Positions 52,865 through 62,584 of a stretch of 64,000 nucleotides of DNA are shown in pieces (the stretch's first letter is position 1; the number at the start of each line of letters is the position of its first letter). The translations under genes were made by a program, and so were the position numbers. Where the stretch lies: positions 1 to 64,000 of the forward strand of contig NZ_JTJC03000007.1 in the NCBI RefSeq assembly GCF_000817735.3, written 5' to 3'. Under the pieces are notes generated by a model. It saw nothing but the letters and a program-made list of their open reading frames with translations. It was not told the DNA's origin and searched no databases. This stretch comes from Scytonema millei VB511283 (lineage in GTDB: Bacteria; Cyanobacteriota; Cyanobacteriia; Cyanobacteriales; Chroococcidiopsidaceae).

Positions 52865-53764
52865 TTAAACAGAACATACAGTGGTTTTGGAGTCAGTATC
52901 GCCGATCGCCAATTGTACGGGATCGCTCAAAGTCCGAATTTTAATATCTTGATAAAACTCTTCTTGCGACAATTCCACTTTAGATTGGGCTGAGAGTAGC
53001 AGCAACGCCCAGAAGACGCTGACTTTTTCGTGTTTTTGCGATGAAGGGCAACCGCGATCGCTCGGCAATTCGCTATGAGACATAGTAGCTACGATAGATG
53101 TGGCGACTTGTTTCGTTTGCGTCCATAAATCTACTAACTGTTCTAAATTTAGCCAATTTTGTTCTAAAGTAAAAAATTGTGACGAGTAGCGAGATAAAAA
53201 CTCTTCGAGTTCTCGCGCTACTTGAGTCAGATTTTCCTGGTGAGCCAGTTCTAAGGGCTTGCGAGCATCTGCGCGTGACTGAGATACAGAACGGCGGCTG
53301 CGGCTAGTTTTGGCTGTCAGATTGCCTTCAGACTGCAACTGAGTCGCAATTAACTGCAAATGCTCGATCAAATCTTGGAGGGTTACAGGGCGTTTTTGGG
53401 GAGGTACGGCAACCGGACGACGATGTAATTGCTGTTCTAGAGGTAAACGCAACCGCGTACCAAATTCCCCTTCCCCTACCAGCAATAACTCTTCTGTATC
53501 CAGTTCTAACTCGTCAGGGGGAGAATCTAGTCCAGTGAGGGTGTTGGCTTTAAATAAGACTAGCAGCGATGCCAGTAAAAAAGCCTGTCCCGATTGAGAT
53601 AAATTTGATTCGTATGAGCCTGGTGTTATTTCTTGGGCTGCTAGCAGCGCATTCAAGTAGCGATCGATCGCTTCAATGACTCTGACATCCCAAGGATCGA
53701 TTTCTCCTCTCTGTGCCAGCTCAATTAACAGCGCAATTCCTTCAAAAATTTCAGCAGCATTCAT
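52865..53764 (-). CDS. scpA: Segregation and condensation protein A
   Basis: 299 residues of the kleisin family. The N-terminal part has the ScpA pattern FEGIALLIELAQRGEIDPWDV, and a winged-helix C-terminus (VSVFWALLLLSAQSKVELSQ). ScpA bridges the Smc heads with ScpB in chromosome condensation. The middle has a long polar stretch (RPVAVPPQKRPVTLQDL and a Ser/Arg-rich block). scpB is not adjacent. It is a single-gene unit between the sugar nucleotidyltransferase and a GTPase. Confidence 0.88.
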   Translation of the reverse strand: MNAAEIFEGIALLIELAQRGEIDPWDVRVIEAIDRYLNALLAAQEITPGSYESNLSQSGQAFLLASLLVLFKANTLTGLDSPPDELELDTEELLLVGEGEFGTRLRLPLEQQLHRRPVAVPPQKRPVTLQDLIEHLQLIATQLQSEGNLTAKTSRSRRSVSQSRADARKPLELAHQENLTQVARELEEFLSRYSSQFFTLEQNWLNLEQLVDLWTQTKQVATSIVATMSHSELPSDRGCPSSQKHEKVSVFWALLLLSAQSKVELSQEEFYQDIKIRTLSDPVQLAIGDTDSKTTVCSV

Positions 53765-53780
53765 GCTTGACCTAAAAGAA

Positions 53781-53820
53781 CGTCATTGGTCATTGGTCAT
53801 TGGTCATTGGTCATTAGTCA
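53781..53820. repeat. GGTCATT heptamer array
   Basis: Five units of TTGGTCA/GGTCATT lie in the gap upstream of scpA. A further stretch (to 54010) holds TTTTGACT repeats and no gene. Confidence 0.8.
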
Positions 53821-54010
53821 TAAGTGAGTAGTGACAAACAGTCAGTTTTGACTTTTGACTTTTTGACTTTACCTCAGTCTTACCGCAAGATCTTGAAGGG
53901 GAAATTCGAGATTGGTGAAATAACTCAACAAAAATTAAAGGAGTAGTCGTTAGTCGTCTCTGAAAAAGTCTAAACGTAAGTCTTAGAGGAGTTAGGCACT
54001 TAATGAGTTC

Positions 54011-55567
54011 TCATCGCCACTCCTGCTCATTTTCTGTAGTTTGACGACTGGTTAAAGGTTGAATCACCCGCGCGAGCGCCTGCTGAACGAACTCGCGAAT
54101 AAATTCATCGCGGCGACTTAATTGAAACTGTTGCTGTACGACTTCCGCAATTCCGCCATCACCCCAATCGCGATCGCGGCGGAAATATTCAATGAAACTT
54201 CTGCCAGCAATCCGAGTTAAATAAGCCGCAGTCACGGCTTGAATTGCCCTGCCAATCAGAAAAGTCGGTACGGTGAGTTGCAAAGCAGCACTGAGTAACT
54301 GAAATGCCCCTTTCACAATACCCAAACTTGCCAAAATTTTACCCAAAGATAAAGCAAGTTCCTTTCCTCGCTCGATATTTAACTCACATCCGTAAACGCT
54401 GCCAATTTCTACCACCATTTGGGCGTTAACAGCCGCAGTTGCGAGTAAATCGGCTACTGGTATCGGCGTGACCAACACCACACCCGCCACGATCCATTGA
54501 TATCTTTCGACAACTTTCTCGGCTTGCTGTCGCTGTTGGGTATCGATCAGCTGACGCGCTTCTTCCCCCAGACGATGAGATTGTAGGAGAATATTATCGG
54601 CAATTAATTCTTCTCCCTCCTGCCGCAAAATCGCCGCCATGCGACGTAATAAGGGAGTGACTTCGATATCTGGCTGAAAGATTTCCCCTTCTGGCAATGT
54701 CACGGGTTGAGGGTTAGCCGCGATCGCCACAACATCATTTGCTGCAATTAAATCTTTAACCCGTTCGCGCAACCGGGCAAGGATTTGTTCTTTATCCTCA
54801 TCGGCATACAAATCTGTTTTATTCAGAACTAATAGCGATCGCTTACCAATTGAAATCAACGCCCGTAAAGGTACGTATTCCGATTGTCGCAAATCGTTAT
54901 CAACCACAAATAACAGTAAATTTGCCTCAGTTGCTAACTGACGGGCTACCTGTTCTCGTTCCGTTCCCGCCACGCCCGCCTCTTGAATCCCTGGAGTATC
55001 GGTAATCAAAATTTTGCGTTCTAAACCTTTTAAGCGCAAAGTATAGGTTTGTCCTACCGTCGTCGTTCCCATCGGTGCGGCAATTTGCCCGACAATGCGC
55101 CCGAAAATGGCATTTACCAGCGAAGTTTTACCAGCCGAACCCGTACCGAAGACGACAACTTGAAGATTTCCCCGTGCTAGATTCGCTTCAATGTCCTGCG
55201 ATCGCTCGATTAACGCCTGTCGCGTCACCTCATCTTGAATTTGGGCAACTTGCTGTCTTACCGCTGAGAGATTTTCCGCCGCAGCTTCCGTCTTTTGCGG
55301 TGGGATCTGTGTTTGTTGCGCCTGTCTTTGCTGTTTTCTCCGTTGCGATCGCCTTTCTCCCCGTTGAATCACGAGTATGTAGTAGACAATTGCCGCAATC
55401 AATGCCAACATCAACCCAATAATTAAGGCAATGAGGAAATTGCACAGTAGCGGCGAATACCTGCATACCTCGGCAATCTGTGCTACGGAACTCACCAACC
55501 ACAGAACTAACCCCAAGGCAATAGCAATGCCTGCAATAATGGCGATCGGGCGCAGTCTTTTCATCAA
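54011..55567 (-). CDS. Membrane-anchored GTPase with DUF697-like C-terminal domain
   Basis: 518 residues. Two N-terminal membrane helices (about 8-28 and 43-68), a Gln/Arg-rich linker, then a G domain: P-loop FGTGSAGKTSLVNAIFG (about 142-158), switch GTTTVGQ, DTPG, and NKTDLYADE. The C-terminal (about 350-470) is a hydrophobic helical DUF697-like domain (GVVLVTPIPVADLLATAAVN). Related YcjF/Era-type proteins have unknown cellular roles. It is monocistronic; 5' and 3' gaps hold heptamers. Confidence 0.85.
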   Translation of the reverse strand: MMKRLRPIAIIAGIAIALGLVLWLVSSVAQIAEVCRYSPLLCNFLIALIIGLMLALIAAIVYYILVIQRGERRSQRRKQQRQAQQTQIPPQKTEAAAENLSAVRQQVAQIQDEVTRQALIERSQDIEANLARGNLQVVVFGTGSAGKTSLVNAIFGRIVGQIAAPMGTTTVGQTYTLRLKGLERKILITDTPGIQEAGVAGTEREQVARQLATEANLLLFVVDNDLRQSEYVPLRALISIGKRSLLVLNKTDLYADEDKEQILARLRERVKDLIAANDVVAIAANPQPVTLPEGEIFQPDIEVTPLLRRMAAILRQEGEELIADNILLQSHRLGEEARQLIDTQQRQQAEKVVERYQWIVAGVVLVTPIPVADLLATAAVNAQMVVEIGSVYGCELNIERGKELALSLGKILASLGIVKGAFQLLSAALQLTVPTFLIGRAIQAVTAAYLTRIAGRSFIEYFRRDRDWGDGGIAEVVQQQFQLSRRDEFIREFVQQALARVIQPLTSRQTTENEQEWR

Positions 55568-55603
55568 GTAGGATGAGACAAAGTAACTACCCCAATCTTA
55601 ATC

Positions 55604-55631
55604 TGGTAGTTGGTAGTTGGTAGTTGGTAGT
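55604..55631. repeat. TAGTTGG heptamer array
   Basis: Four units of GGTAGTT lie between the divergent GTPase and esterase genes. Confidence 0.8.
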
Positions 55632-55727
55632 GGAACCTTTGGAACCAGACTCTTTTCTAGTCACCAGCCACTAGCCACTAGTCACTTTTAAGATATATTA
55701 AGAAAGCTGAACGGTGGGAGTAAAGCT

Positions 55728-56342
55728 TTGAGTTTAGAAGCGATCGCGGTTGCGCCAACAACGGGGACGAAACCAGCAGGATTGGTTGTAGTACTGCACG
55801 GCTGGGGGGCAAATGCTAAAGATTTAGCCTCTCTCGTACCTTTATTAAACCTAAACAAATATCAATTTTTATTTCCCAACGCTCCTTTTCCCCATCCTTA
55901 TACTTCTGTCGGTAGGATGTGGTACGACCTTTCTAGCCAAGAGTATCAAGGTATTCATGAGAGTAGGCAGATTTTGAAAGATTGGCTGCTTTCCCTCGAA
56001 GCTTCCACTGGCGTACCCCTGTCAAGAACGATCTTAAGTGGATTTTCCCAGGGGGCAGCAATGACTTTGGATGTAGGATTAGGCTTACCTCTGGCGGGTT
56101 TAATCGCCTTAAGCGGGTATATGCATCCTCTCTCGCAACAATTAGATGAAGTTCCGCCAGTACTCATCGTGCATGGTAGGCAAGACACGGTCGTACCACT
56201 CAAAGCAGCCCAATACGCTAGAGATAACTTAATTGCCTTGGGTGCTGCCGTCCAGTACCAAGAATTTGACATGGGACACGAAATTCGCCCAGAAGTACTA
56301 CCACTGATTCAGCAGTTTGTGAGAGCAAGGAGTGAGGAGTGA
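55728..56342 (+). CDS. Carboxylesterase/phospholipase-type alpha/beta hydrolase
   Basis: 204 residues of the Abhydrolase_2 (acyl-protein thioesterase-like) family. The nucleophile Ser is in LSGFSQGAAM, the Asp in HGRQDTVVP and the His in DMGHEIRPEV; the N-terminal VVLHGWGANAKDLASLVP forms the oxyanion region. Start TTG 55728; no better in-frame ATG is close. It probably hydrolyses short acyl esters or thioesters. It is read alone. A GAGTGAG heptamer run starts at the stop codon. Confidence 0.88.
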   Translation: MSLEAIAVAPTTGTKPAGLVVVLHGWGANAKDLASLVPLLNLNKYQFLFPNAPFPHPYTSVGRMWYDLSSQEYQGIHESRQILKDWLLSLEASTGVPLSRTILSGFSQGAAMTLDVGLGLPLAGLIALSGYMHPLSQQLDEVPPVLIVHGRQDTVVPLKAAQYARDNLIALGAAVQYQEFDMGHEIRPEVLPLIQQFVRARSEE

Positions 56343-56581
56343 GGAGTGAGTGCGTCCAACTATCAACTATCAACTACCAACTACCACGCACCAAAAAGAT
56401 ATTTACTTAACAAGTATTAAAATTACGATCGCAATCCGTTAACTTGCGGAGATTTACCCTTGATAAAGTGAGTAGTATATAGAGGGGACTGGAGGAAAGT
56501 CGGAAGTCAGAAGTCGGAAGTCGGAACTAACTGATAACTGACAACTGATAACTGATAACTGATTCTGGGGAGGATCGTAGC
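56343..56581. other. Gap with heptamer-like runs, no gene seen
   Basis: Contains GAGGAGTG, ACTATCA/ACTACCA, GGAAGTC and ACTGATA runs. The promoter of the DUF2555 gene and its ribosome site (GGGGAGGATC before 56582) lie at the right end. Confidence 0.5.
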
Positions 56582-56797
56582 ATGATGAAGACTTCAAGTA
56601 TTTCTCGGCAGGATATTGCTGCTATGTCAGCAACAGACGTGTCGGAACTGGCAACTCGTTTAGAACAAGACAACTACACGCATGTTTTTGACGGCTTGCA
56701 AGATTGGCACTTACTCAGGGCGATCGCTTTTCAACGTCCAGAATTAGTGGAACCATATATTCATCTTCTCGATTTGGAACCATACGATGAATCGTGA
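56582..56797 (+). CDS. DUF2555-like small cyanobacterial protein
   Basis: 71 residues. ISRQDIAAMSATDVSELATR and FDGLQDWHLLRAIAFQRPEL are recognisable as the small acidic cyanobacterial family often found upstream of coaBC. GGGGAGG lies about 8 bases before ATG 56582. No enzymatic motif is visible, and the role is unknown. The coaBC gene follows on the same strand after two palindromic repeats. Confidence 0.75.
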   Translation: MMKTSSISRQDIAAMSATDVSELATRLEQDNYTHVFDGLQDWHLLRAIAFQRPELVEPYIHLLDLEPYDES

Positions 56798-56835
56798 ATA
56801 AGTCGTAAGTCGTAAGTCGTAAGTCGGAATAAATC

Positions 56836-56905
56836 GTAGGGGCGGGTTTGTGGGAAAATAGCGATGCGATCGCGCGTAATTTTGGAGTTAAACCCGCCCG
56901 TACAG
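56836..56905. repeat. Copy 6 of the GGGCGGGTTT...AAACCCGCCC family
   Basis: Arms GTAGGGGCGGGTTTG and GTTAAACCCGCCCGTAC enclose a core with a HIP1-like GCGATCGCG. Confidence 0.8.
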
Positions 56906-56910
56906 GAATC

Positions 56911-56980
56911 GTAGGGGCGAGTTTGTTGAAGATCTACGTGCGATCGCGCATAATTCTGGAGTTAAACCCGCCCGTACAGG
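56911..56980. repeat. Copy 7 of the GGGCGGGTTT...AAACCCGCCC family
   Basis: Arms GTAGGGGCGAGTTTG and GTTAAACCCGCCCGTAC, in direct tandem with copy 6 and very similar to it. The pair separates the DUF2555 gene from coaBC. Confidence 0.8.
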
Positions 56981-56994
56981 AGTCGTAAGTTGAG

Positions 56995-58203
56995 ATGAAT
57001 CTAAAATCGCCCAGGCGGGTGTTAGTTGGAATTGGCGGGGGGATTGCGGCTTATAAGGTTTGCGAAGTTATTTCTACCCTGGTTAAATCTGGGGCGGAAG
57101 CAAAGGTTATCTTAACCGATTCTGCTCAACAATTTATCACTCCACTGACGGTATCAACTTTGTCTCGCCATCCAGCTTATACTGATGCGGACTTTTGGCA
57201 ACCTACCCATCAGCGTCCCTTACACATTGATTTAGGGGAGTGGGCGGAAATTATGCTAATTGCACCCCTGACAGCAAATACGCTGGCAAAATTAGCATAT
57301 GGCATGGCTGACAACTTGTTAACAAATACGGTATTGGCTTCTACCTGCCCCGTATTACTAGCCCCAGCCATGAATACGGAGATGTGGCAACAAGTCGCAG
57401 TACAGCGTAACTGGCAGCAATTATTGACAGACAACCGATTTTATGGGATGTCTACAGGATATGGGTTACTAGCCTGCGATCGCGTTGGTGCGGGGCGGAT
57501 GGCGGAACCAGCAGAAATTGTGACTCATATTCAGTCTTTGTTATGTACGTCTGGCAAGCGAGACTTGTTAGGAAAACAAGTTTTAATTAGCGCGGGTGGA
57601 ACGCGAGAATATCTCGATCCGGTACGGTTTATCGGTAATCCCGCCACGGGCAAAATGGGAATAGCTTTGGCACAAGCAGCTGTCAATCGGGGTGCAGATG
57701 TAACTCTAGTACATGGTATTGTCAACGCAGAAATACCGTCAGGAGTGCGATCGCTACCTGTTGTCAGTGCGGCAGAAATGGAGAAGGCAATGTTAGAGTG
57801 CTTTCCTACTGCTGATATTACAGTGATGGCGGCGGCTGTAGCAGATGTGAAACCTGCAAACTACAGCAGCGAAAAGTTACCCAAGCGATCGCTACCCGAA
57901 AGTTTGCCCCTCGCACCCGTGACTGATATTCTCGCCCAGTTAGGACATTGCAAGCAGCCCCAACAAATTTTAATTGGCTTTGCTGCCCAAATGGGAGATA
58001 TAGTCACTCCAGCCTTAGAAAAATTACACCGCAAAAAATTAGATGCGATCGTTGCCAATCCGATCGATCTACCCGATAGTGGCTTTGGCAGCGACAACAA
58101 TCAAGCGATTTTTTTAAACAAAGCAGGCGATCGAATTGCGATCGCACCTGGGACTAAGTTAGAAATGGCACATCGGATTTTCAATCTGGTTGTTAGTTAT
58201 TAG
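56995..58203 (+). CDS. coaBC: Bifunctional phosphopantothenoylcysteine decarboxylase / synthetase
   Basis: 402 residues. The N-terminal CoaC flavoprotein part has [17 protein letters not shown], a His-bearing [20 protein letters not shown], and the substrate-flap PAMNTEMWQ. The C-terminal CoaB part has [32 protein letters not shown] and a Lys-rich [11 protein letters not shown] end. It makes phosphopantetheine for coenzyme A. It is read after the DUF2555 gene. Confidence 0.96.
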   Translation: MNLKSPRRVLVGIGGGIAAYKVCEVISTLVKSGAEAKVILTDSAQQFITPLTVSTLSRHPAYTDADFWQPTHQRPLHIDLGEWAEIMLIAPLTANTLAKLAYGMADNLLTNTVLASTCPVLLAPAMNTEMWQQVAVQRNWQQLLTDNRFYGMSTGYGLLACDRVGAGRMAEPAEIVTHIQSLLCTSGKRDLLGKQVLISAGGTREYLDPVRFIGNPATGKMGIALAQAAVNRGADVTLVHGIVNAEIPSGVRSLPVVSAAEMEKAMLECFPTADITVMAAAVADVKPANYSSEKLPKRSLPESLPLAPVTDILAQLGHCKQPQQILIGFAAQMGDIVTPALEKLHRKKLDAIVANPIDLPDSGFGSDNNQAIFLNKAGDRIAIAPGTKLEMAHRIFNLVVSY

Positions 58204-58284
58204 TCATTAGTCATTAGTCATTTGCTATTTATAGCTAATAATTTTGAACTTTTAATTTTTGACTTTTGACCTTTAACTTTTGAC

Positions 58285-59016
58285 TTAACCCTTATTGACT
58301 ATTACCTGCATTTGATTTAACAGACATAAAGATTGCCAGAAGCTAAGAATATGTTTTCCTGCTTGTTGCGATTGAAAGAAGTGAAAAAAGTGTCCGCCGT
58401 CAGGATGAAGGTGGAAGCGATCGCTTGCTTTTAACAAAGGTTGCCATTTATGGAGTTCGGTAGCTTCTACAATTGGATCGTCTAGGCTTCCACAAACCAT
58501 TAATGGTACTGACACGCCATTATGAGGGAAATTAGCTCTTTGCCAAAGAGAATGGGGTGAAAGCGAACTATCGAGATCTTTTTCTAAAATCTTTACCAAT
58601 CCCTCAATTGTGCGATCGTCATAACAACCAAATAAATTATAAGCCATTGTAGATAAAACTTTTTTCCGATTCAGAGCTTGTAAGTGAGTGTAATAGTGAA
58701 CTTGCCAATCAAGGGCAACATCTGCACCTACACCTAGAAGAGTTAAAGAAGCAAGATTTTCAGGATATTGGCGTGCGTACAAGAATCCTAATAAGCCACT
58801 CGTGCTATGTCCAATTAAGTGAACGGGATGGGGTGTATTTTGTAGATAGTCGTGTAACAATCCTATGGCAATATCGAGCGAACTAGCTTCATCCTGAGTC
58901 TGCAAATATTCCCAACGAGCAATTGAAACTCGTTTAGATAAATAATTTAACAAAGGCTGTTCAAAACAACGCAAACTCGAACTAGTGTTTAACCACAAAT
59001 AATGGGGAAATGACAT
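58285..59016 (-). CDS. Alpha/beta hydrolase at the end of the isi cluster
   Basis: About 243 residues from ATG 59016, preceded by AAGGAA. The longer frame (59073) has no ribosome site. Nucleophile Ser in LIGHSTSGLLG, Asp in CGSLDDPIVE and His in DGGHFFHFF give a complete triad. In several cyanobacteria a hydrolase gene follows isiAB and is called isiC; this is a candidate, but I use no symbol because the name is not applied uniformly. It is the last gene after isiB (about 80-base gap). Confidence 0.8.
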   Translation of the reverse strand: MSFPHYLWLNTSSSLRCFEQPLLNYLSKRVSIARWEYLQTQDEASSLDIAIGLLHDYLQNTPHPVHLIGHSTSGLLGFLYARQYPENLASLTLLGVGADVALDWQVHYYTHLQALNRKKVLSTMAYNLFGCYDDRTIEGLVKILEKDLDSSLSPHSLWQRANFPHNGVSVPLMVCGSLDDPIVEATELHKWQPLLKASDRFHLHPDGGHFFHFFQSQQAGKHILSFWQSLCLLNQMQVIVNKG

Positions 59017-59094
59017 GAAAAATTCCTTCAGAGTTGAGATGACTGGTAGGGTGCGTTGATGAACGTACCCCACAAATTTCTGTTAACTATGAAA

Positions 59095-59604
59095 CTAAAT
59101 GCCAAACTCTTTCTTGAGTTGTGCTACCCAAGCTTTGACTCGTTCGTCAGTTAAATCAGATTGATTATCTTCGTCGATCGCCAAACCAACAAACTTTCCG
59201 TTCTTTACAGCTTTAGATTCATTAAAGTCGTAACCATCTGTGGACCAATATCCAACAGTTGTACCACCTAACTCCGCAATTTTTTCTTCTAGAATACCCA
59301 TTGCATCTTGAAAGTTATCGGCATAACCAACCTGATCGCCAGTACCAAAATAAGCTACCTTCTTACCACTGAAATCAATACTGTCTAGATCGGGGAAAAA
59401 ACCATCCCAATCGCTTTGAAGCTCGCCAATGTTCCAAGTAGGGCAAGCAACAATCAAATTAGTATACTCCTCAAAATCGCTTTCATCCACGTCAGCGATA
59501 TTATGCAAATCTACTACATCTTGACCAAATTCTTTTTGAAGTGATTCGACAACCATTTCAGTTTTTCCGGTTGTGGAACCATAAAAAATACCAACTTTTG
59601 CCAT
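59095..59604 (-). CDS. isiB: Flavodoxin, iron-stress induced
   Basis: About 169 residues from ATG 59604; the upstream GTG (59613) is less likely. The FMN phosphate loop is FYGSTTGKTEMV (about 6-17), with the flavin-ring loops in PTWNIGELQSDWDG and FGTGDQVGYADNF, all typical of long-chain cyanobacterial flavodoxins. It replaces ferredoxin during iron limitation. It follows the CP43'-PsaL gene on the same strand. Confidence 0.96.
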   Translation of the reverse strand: MAKVGIFYGSTTGKTEMVVESLQKEFGQDVVDLHNIADVDESDFEEYTNLIVACPTWNIGELQSDWDGFFPDLDSIDFSGKKVAYFGTGDQVGYADNFQDAMGILEEKIAELGGTTVGYWSTDGYDFNESKAVKNGKFVGLAIDEDNQSDLTDERVKAWVAQLKKEFGI

Positions 59605-59734
59605 TCTATTCACCTTGATTTGTACTGATTGATAATGAGACTTGCGCTGAAAATGGGAGTCGGGAGTGGGGAGTCGGAGTATTTTGGATTTTAGATTGAA
59701 CTCCCTCAGCTCCCTCAGCTTCTTCAGCTCTCTT

Positions 59735-61258
59735 CTAACCCCCGATCGCGGGAATCATCTGAAATAAAATCAGATTATCTAAGAGCAAATAAGCAAAGAT
59801 TGCTCCGCCAATTCCACCAATAAAGAATCCAGTCGAAAATTGACTCCAGTTATCTACGGTTTGTAAAGACTCTGGAACGTTTGGTACTGTGATTGCAAAA
59901 TTCGGTCGCGGAACTGTAACTAAGGTTTTTTCCTGTGAGGTACTACCGTAAATTGAGAACCCAATCGTCAGGATGGCAATCAAACTGCCTGCGGCGAGTA
60001 GACCGAGTAAATTACTGGCACGACTGTCGTTTAAGGAACCTAGCGAACTTAATATTGTAAAAGGACCAACCAACCAATAACCGTGAGCCATCCCAATTTC
60101 TAGCCCCCGTGAGAGAGGTGTTATACCAGGACGATAAATTGGTAAGTATTTCAGAAAGTTCAGCGTCAGATCGGCAGCATCAACTGACGAGAAGCGATCG
60201 CCTGTTTGAGGATTTGATAACGGTGGCTGGATCAAGTCGCCTTTTTTCAAATCGAATCCAGCGGCGATCGCTCGGGAACGGAGGGCGTGCCAAATGTGAC
60301 CCAGGAGGAATATGACAGCTAGGACGAAATGGAAAGTTACCAACCAACCACGGCTAGAAACAATCCCAGGAGAACTTTCCAAAGTGCGAATTGGACCGTA
60401 AAACACTTCAGGGTATGCGGTATTGTTCACTGAGGCAAAGTACGCCGCAAAAAAGCCCATATAGGCTACAGCGCCAATACTATAGGCAAGATACGCTTCA
60501 CCCGAATAAATTAAAACTCGACGCGCCCAGGCAAACGGCTGAGTCAAGATGTGGAAAATACCACCACCAATTAACATCAAACCAACCCAGATGTGACCGC
60601 CAACAATATCTTCCAAATTATTAACAGCCGCCATTCCTTCCGAACCCCAAGCACCGAACAAGTAGCCAAAAATGCGGACGGGGTTCAGCGTCGGATGATT
60701 AATAACCCTCACATCTCCGCCGCCAGCTACCCAAGGGTCAAATAATCCACCCCAAAACATTGCCTTGGCGACGAGAAGCAAAGCACCCAAACCTAAAAGC
60801 ATCAGGTGGATGCCTAAGATTGTCGTCATCTTACCTGTATCTTTCCAGTCATAACCGAAAAAGCCAGCCAAGGTGGGATTATCTTCTAATACCTCGGGTC
60901 CCAGTAAAGAGTGATAAATACCACCTGCTGCCAGAATTACTGAAGGGATCAGATGCAAAACGCTGATGACGAAGTAGGGATAGGTACTAGTAACTTGCCC
61001 GCCAGCACCAACACCAAAACCGAGAGTTGCTAAATGAGGGAGCAGGATTAACCCTTGTTCGTACATTGGTAAACTTGGGTTGTAACGAGACAACTCGAAC
61101 AAAGTCATTCCGCCAGCCCACAACAGGATTAATGCAGAGTGGGCAATATGAGCGCCCAACAATTTGCCCGATAGATTGGTGAGACGAAAGTTACCAGCCC
61201 ACCAGCCAACTTCAGGGATTTGGTTTCTGTATGGACTATCAGAAATTACTGCTGTCAT
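59735..61258 (-). CDS. CP43'-type chlorophyll protein fused to a PsaL-like domain
   Basis: 507 residues. Residues about 1-335 are an IsiA/Pcb-type six-helix chlorophyll-binding domain: [20 protein letters not shown], helix His such as GHIWVG and GHIWHAL. Residues about 350-507 resemble photosystem I subunit Psa[35 protein letters not shown], and a final hydrophobic hairpin. The fusion may place an antenna at or near the PSI trimer interface. It lies between isiA (about 85 bases away) and isiB. Confidence 0.93.
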   Translation of the reverse strand: MTAVISDSPYRNQIPEVGWWAGNFRLTNLSGKLLGAHIAHSALILLWAGGMTLFELSRYNPSLPMYEQGLILLPHLATLGFGVGAGGQVTSTYPYFVISVLHLIPSVILAAGGIYHSLLGPEVLEDNPTLAGFFGYDWKDTGKMTTILGIHLMLLGLGALLLVAKAMFWGGLFDPWVAGGGDVRVINHPTLNPVRIFGYLFGAWGSEGMAAVNNLEDIVGGHIWVGLMLIGGGIFHILTQPFAWARRVLIYSGEAYLAYSIGAVAYMGFFAAYFASVNNTAYPEVFYGPIRTLESSPGIVSSRGWLVTFHFVLAVIFLLGHIWHALRSRAIAAGFDLKKGDLIQPPLSNPQTGDRFSSVDAADLTLNFLKYLPIYRPGITPLSRGLEIGMAHGYWLVGPFTILSSLGSLNDSRASNLLGLLAAGSLIAILTIGFSIYGSTSQEKTLVTVPRPNFAITVPNVPESLQTVDNWSQFSTGFFIGGIGGAIFAYLLLDNLILFQMIPAIGG

Positions 61259-61343
61259 TTATGCCTTCCTTGAGAAATATTTTCATTTTTTTGATCGCAA
61301 GCCCAAACTTAAGTTGAAATTATTTGCATTAAGTCAGTAAACT

Positions 61344-62405
61344 TCAGGCGATCGGTTTGGGAAGGATTGCTGCCTCGCTCACTCTCCCTTTACGAAAATC
61401 CAGCCCGCGCGATCGCAGCGCGTGCCAGATATGCCCTTGGAGAAAAAAGAAAGCTAACCAGAAGTGAGTGTTGGCTAACCAAGTCCGAGAAGTCACGAAC
61501 TCAGGATCGGGCGATGAAAAGTAAGGTACGAGATTCTGCCGAATCGTGAGTGCAGGACCGTAAAATACTTCAGGATAAACGGTGGTGTTGACCGAGACGA
61601 AGAGGGTCGCGATAAAGCCCATGAGCGCTAAAGCACCCAAACTGTAAGAAAGGTAAGCTTCTCCCGACCAAACAAATAGCGGATGCGTCCATTGAAACGG
61701 TTTGGTTGCAATATGGAACAACCCGCCCAAAATCAACATTCCACCAACCCAAATGTGACCGCCAACAACATCTTCTAGGTTGTCAACGCCAGCAATCCAG
61801 AAATTGCCTACTGCACCAAATAGATAACCGTAAATTCTGGCTGGATTGAGTGTAGGGTTGGTAACGACGCGCACATTTTCCACTGCTGGGTCGTACAAAC
61901 CACCGAAGTACATTGCTTTGGCGACCAATAAGAACGCACCTATCCCCAGCAATACCAGGTGAATGCCAAGAATTGTGGTCATTTTGCCTATATCTGCCCA
62001 ATCGTAGCCAAAGAAACGAAACCGACCTTCCAGAGTATCTGGTTCCCGCAGGGCATGAAAAATCCCACCATAACCCAAAAATGCAGATGAGATTAGATGG
62101 ATCGAGCCGATCGCAAAATAGGGGAATGTGCTTGTCACCTCGCCGCCAGCACCCACGCCCCAACCCTCAGCCGCTAGGTGAGGTAGTAGAATTAAGCCCT
62201 GCTCGTACATGGGCTTGGCTGGATTAAAGTGAGCCAGCTCAAATAAAGTCATTGCTCCCGCCCAGAACACAATTAGCCCTGCATGGGCTACGTGAGCGCC
62301 CAGGAGTTTTCCTGATAAGTTGGTCAGGCGAAAGTTACCCGCCCACCAGGGAACTTCGGTAGCGTTTTGCTCCACCGATAACGGACTTGTAGCAACAGTT
62401 GTCAC
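61344..62405 (-). CDS. isiA: Iron-stress chlorophyll protein IsiA (CP43')
   Basis: 353 residues. It lacks the large lumenal loop of real CP43, as IsiA does. [20 protein letters not shown] starts the six-helix core, with EEP-free loops and chlorophyll ligands such as GHIWVG and GHIWHALRS. IsiA forms an antenna ring around PSI and protects PSII under iron shortage. The start is GTG 62403-62405 with AGGAGG five bases upstream. It is the first gene of the isi cluster. Confidence 0.95.
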   Translation of the reverse strand: MTTVATSPLSVEQNATEVPWWAGNFRLTNLSGKLLGAHVAHAGLIVFWAGAMTLFELAHFNPAKPMYEQGLILLPHLAAEGWGVGAGGEVTSTFPYFAIGSIHLISSAFLGYGGIFHALREPDTLEGRFRFFGYDWADIGKMTTILGIHLVLLGIGAFLLVAKAMYFGGLYDPAVENVRVVTNPTLNPARIYGYLFGAVGNFWIAGVDNLEDVVGGHIWVGGMLILGGLFHIATKPFQWTHPLFVWSGEAYLSYSLGALALMGFIATLFVSVNTTVYPEVFYGPALTIRQNLVPYFSSPDPEFVTSRTWLANTHFWLAFFFLQGHIWHALRSRGLDFRKGRVSEAAILPKPIA

Positions 62406-62416
62406 TGTGCCTCCTA

Positions 62417-62482
62417 TTGAGAATAATATTCAACAGTCTGAGAGAACAGATTACAACATGAATCGAGTTATTGACAATAGTT
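62417..62482 (-). promoter_or_regulatory. Candidate isiA promoter and iron-box region
   Basis: TTGAGAATAATATTCAA (62417-62433) is AT-rich and partly palindromic, as Fur sites are, and lies just upstream of the AGGAGG. Further up, the reverse strand carries TTGTCA then, 18-19 bases on, GTAATC/TAATCT, possible -35/-10 boxes. Fur control of isiAB is established in other cyanobacteria; these particular sites are inferred. Confidence 0.35.
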
Positions 62483-62498
62483 TTTATTAAAATTTTTG

Positions 62499-62584
62499 AG
62501 GGAGCAGGGAGCAGGGAGCAGGGAGCAGGAGGAAAATAACTTACGACTTACGACTTACGACTTACGACTTACGACTTACGACTT
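62499..62584. repeat. Heptamer arrays GGGAGCA and ACTTACG
   Basis: Four units of GGGAGCA then six and a half of ACTTACG form the whole gap between the isiA promoter and the phosphoribosyltransferase gene. Confidence 0.85.
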
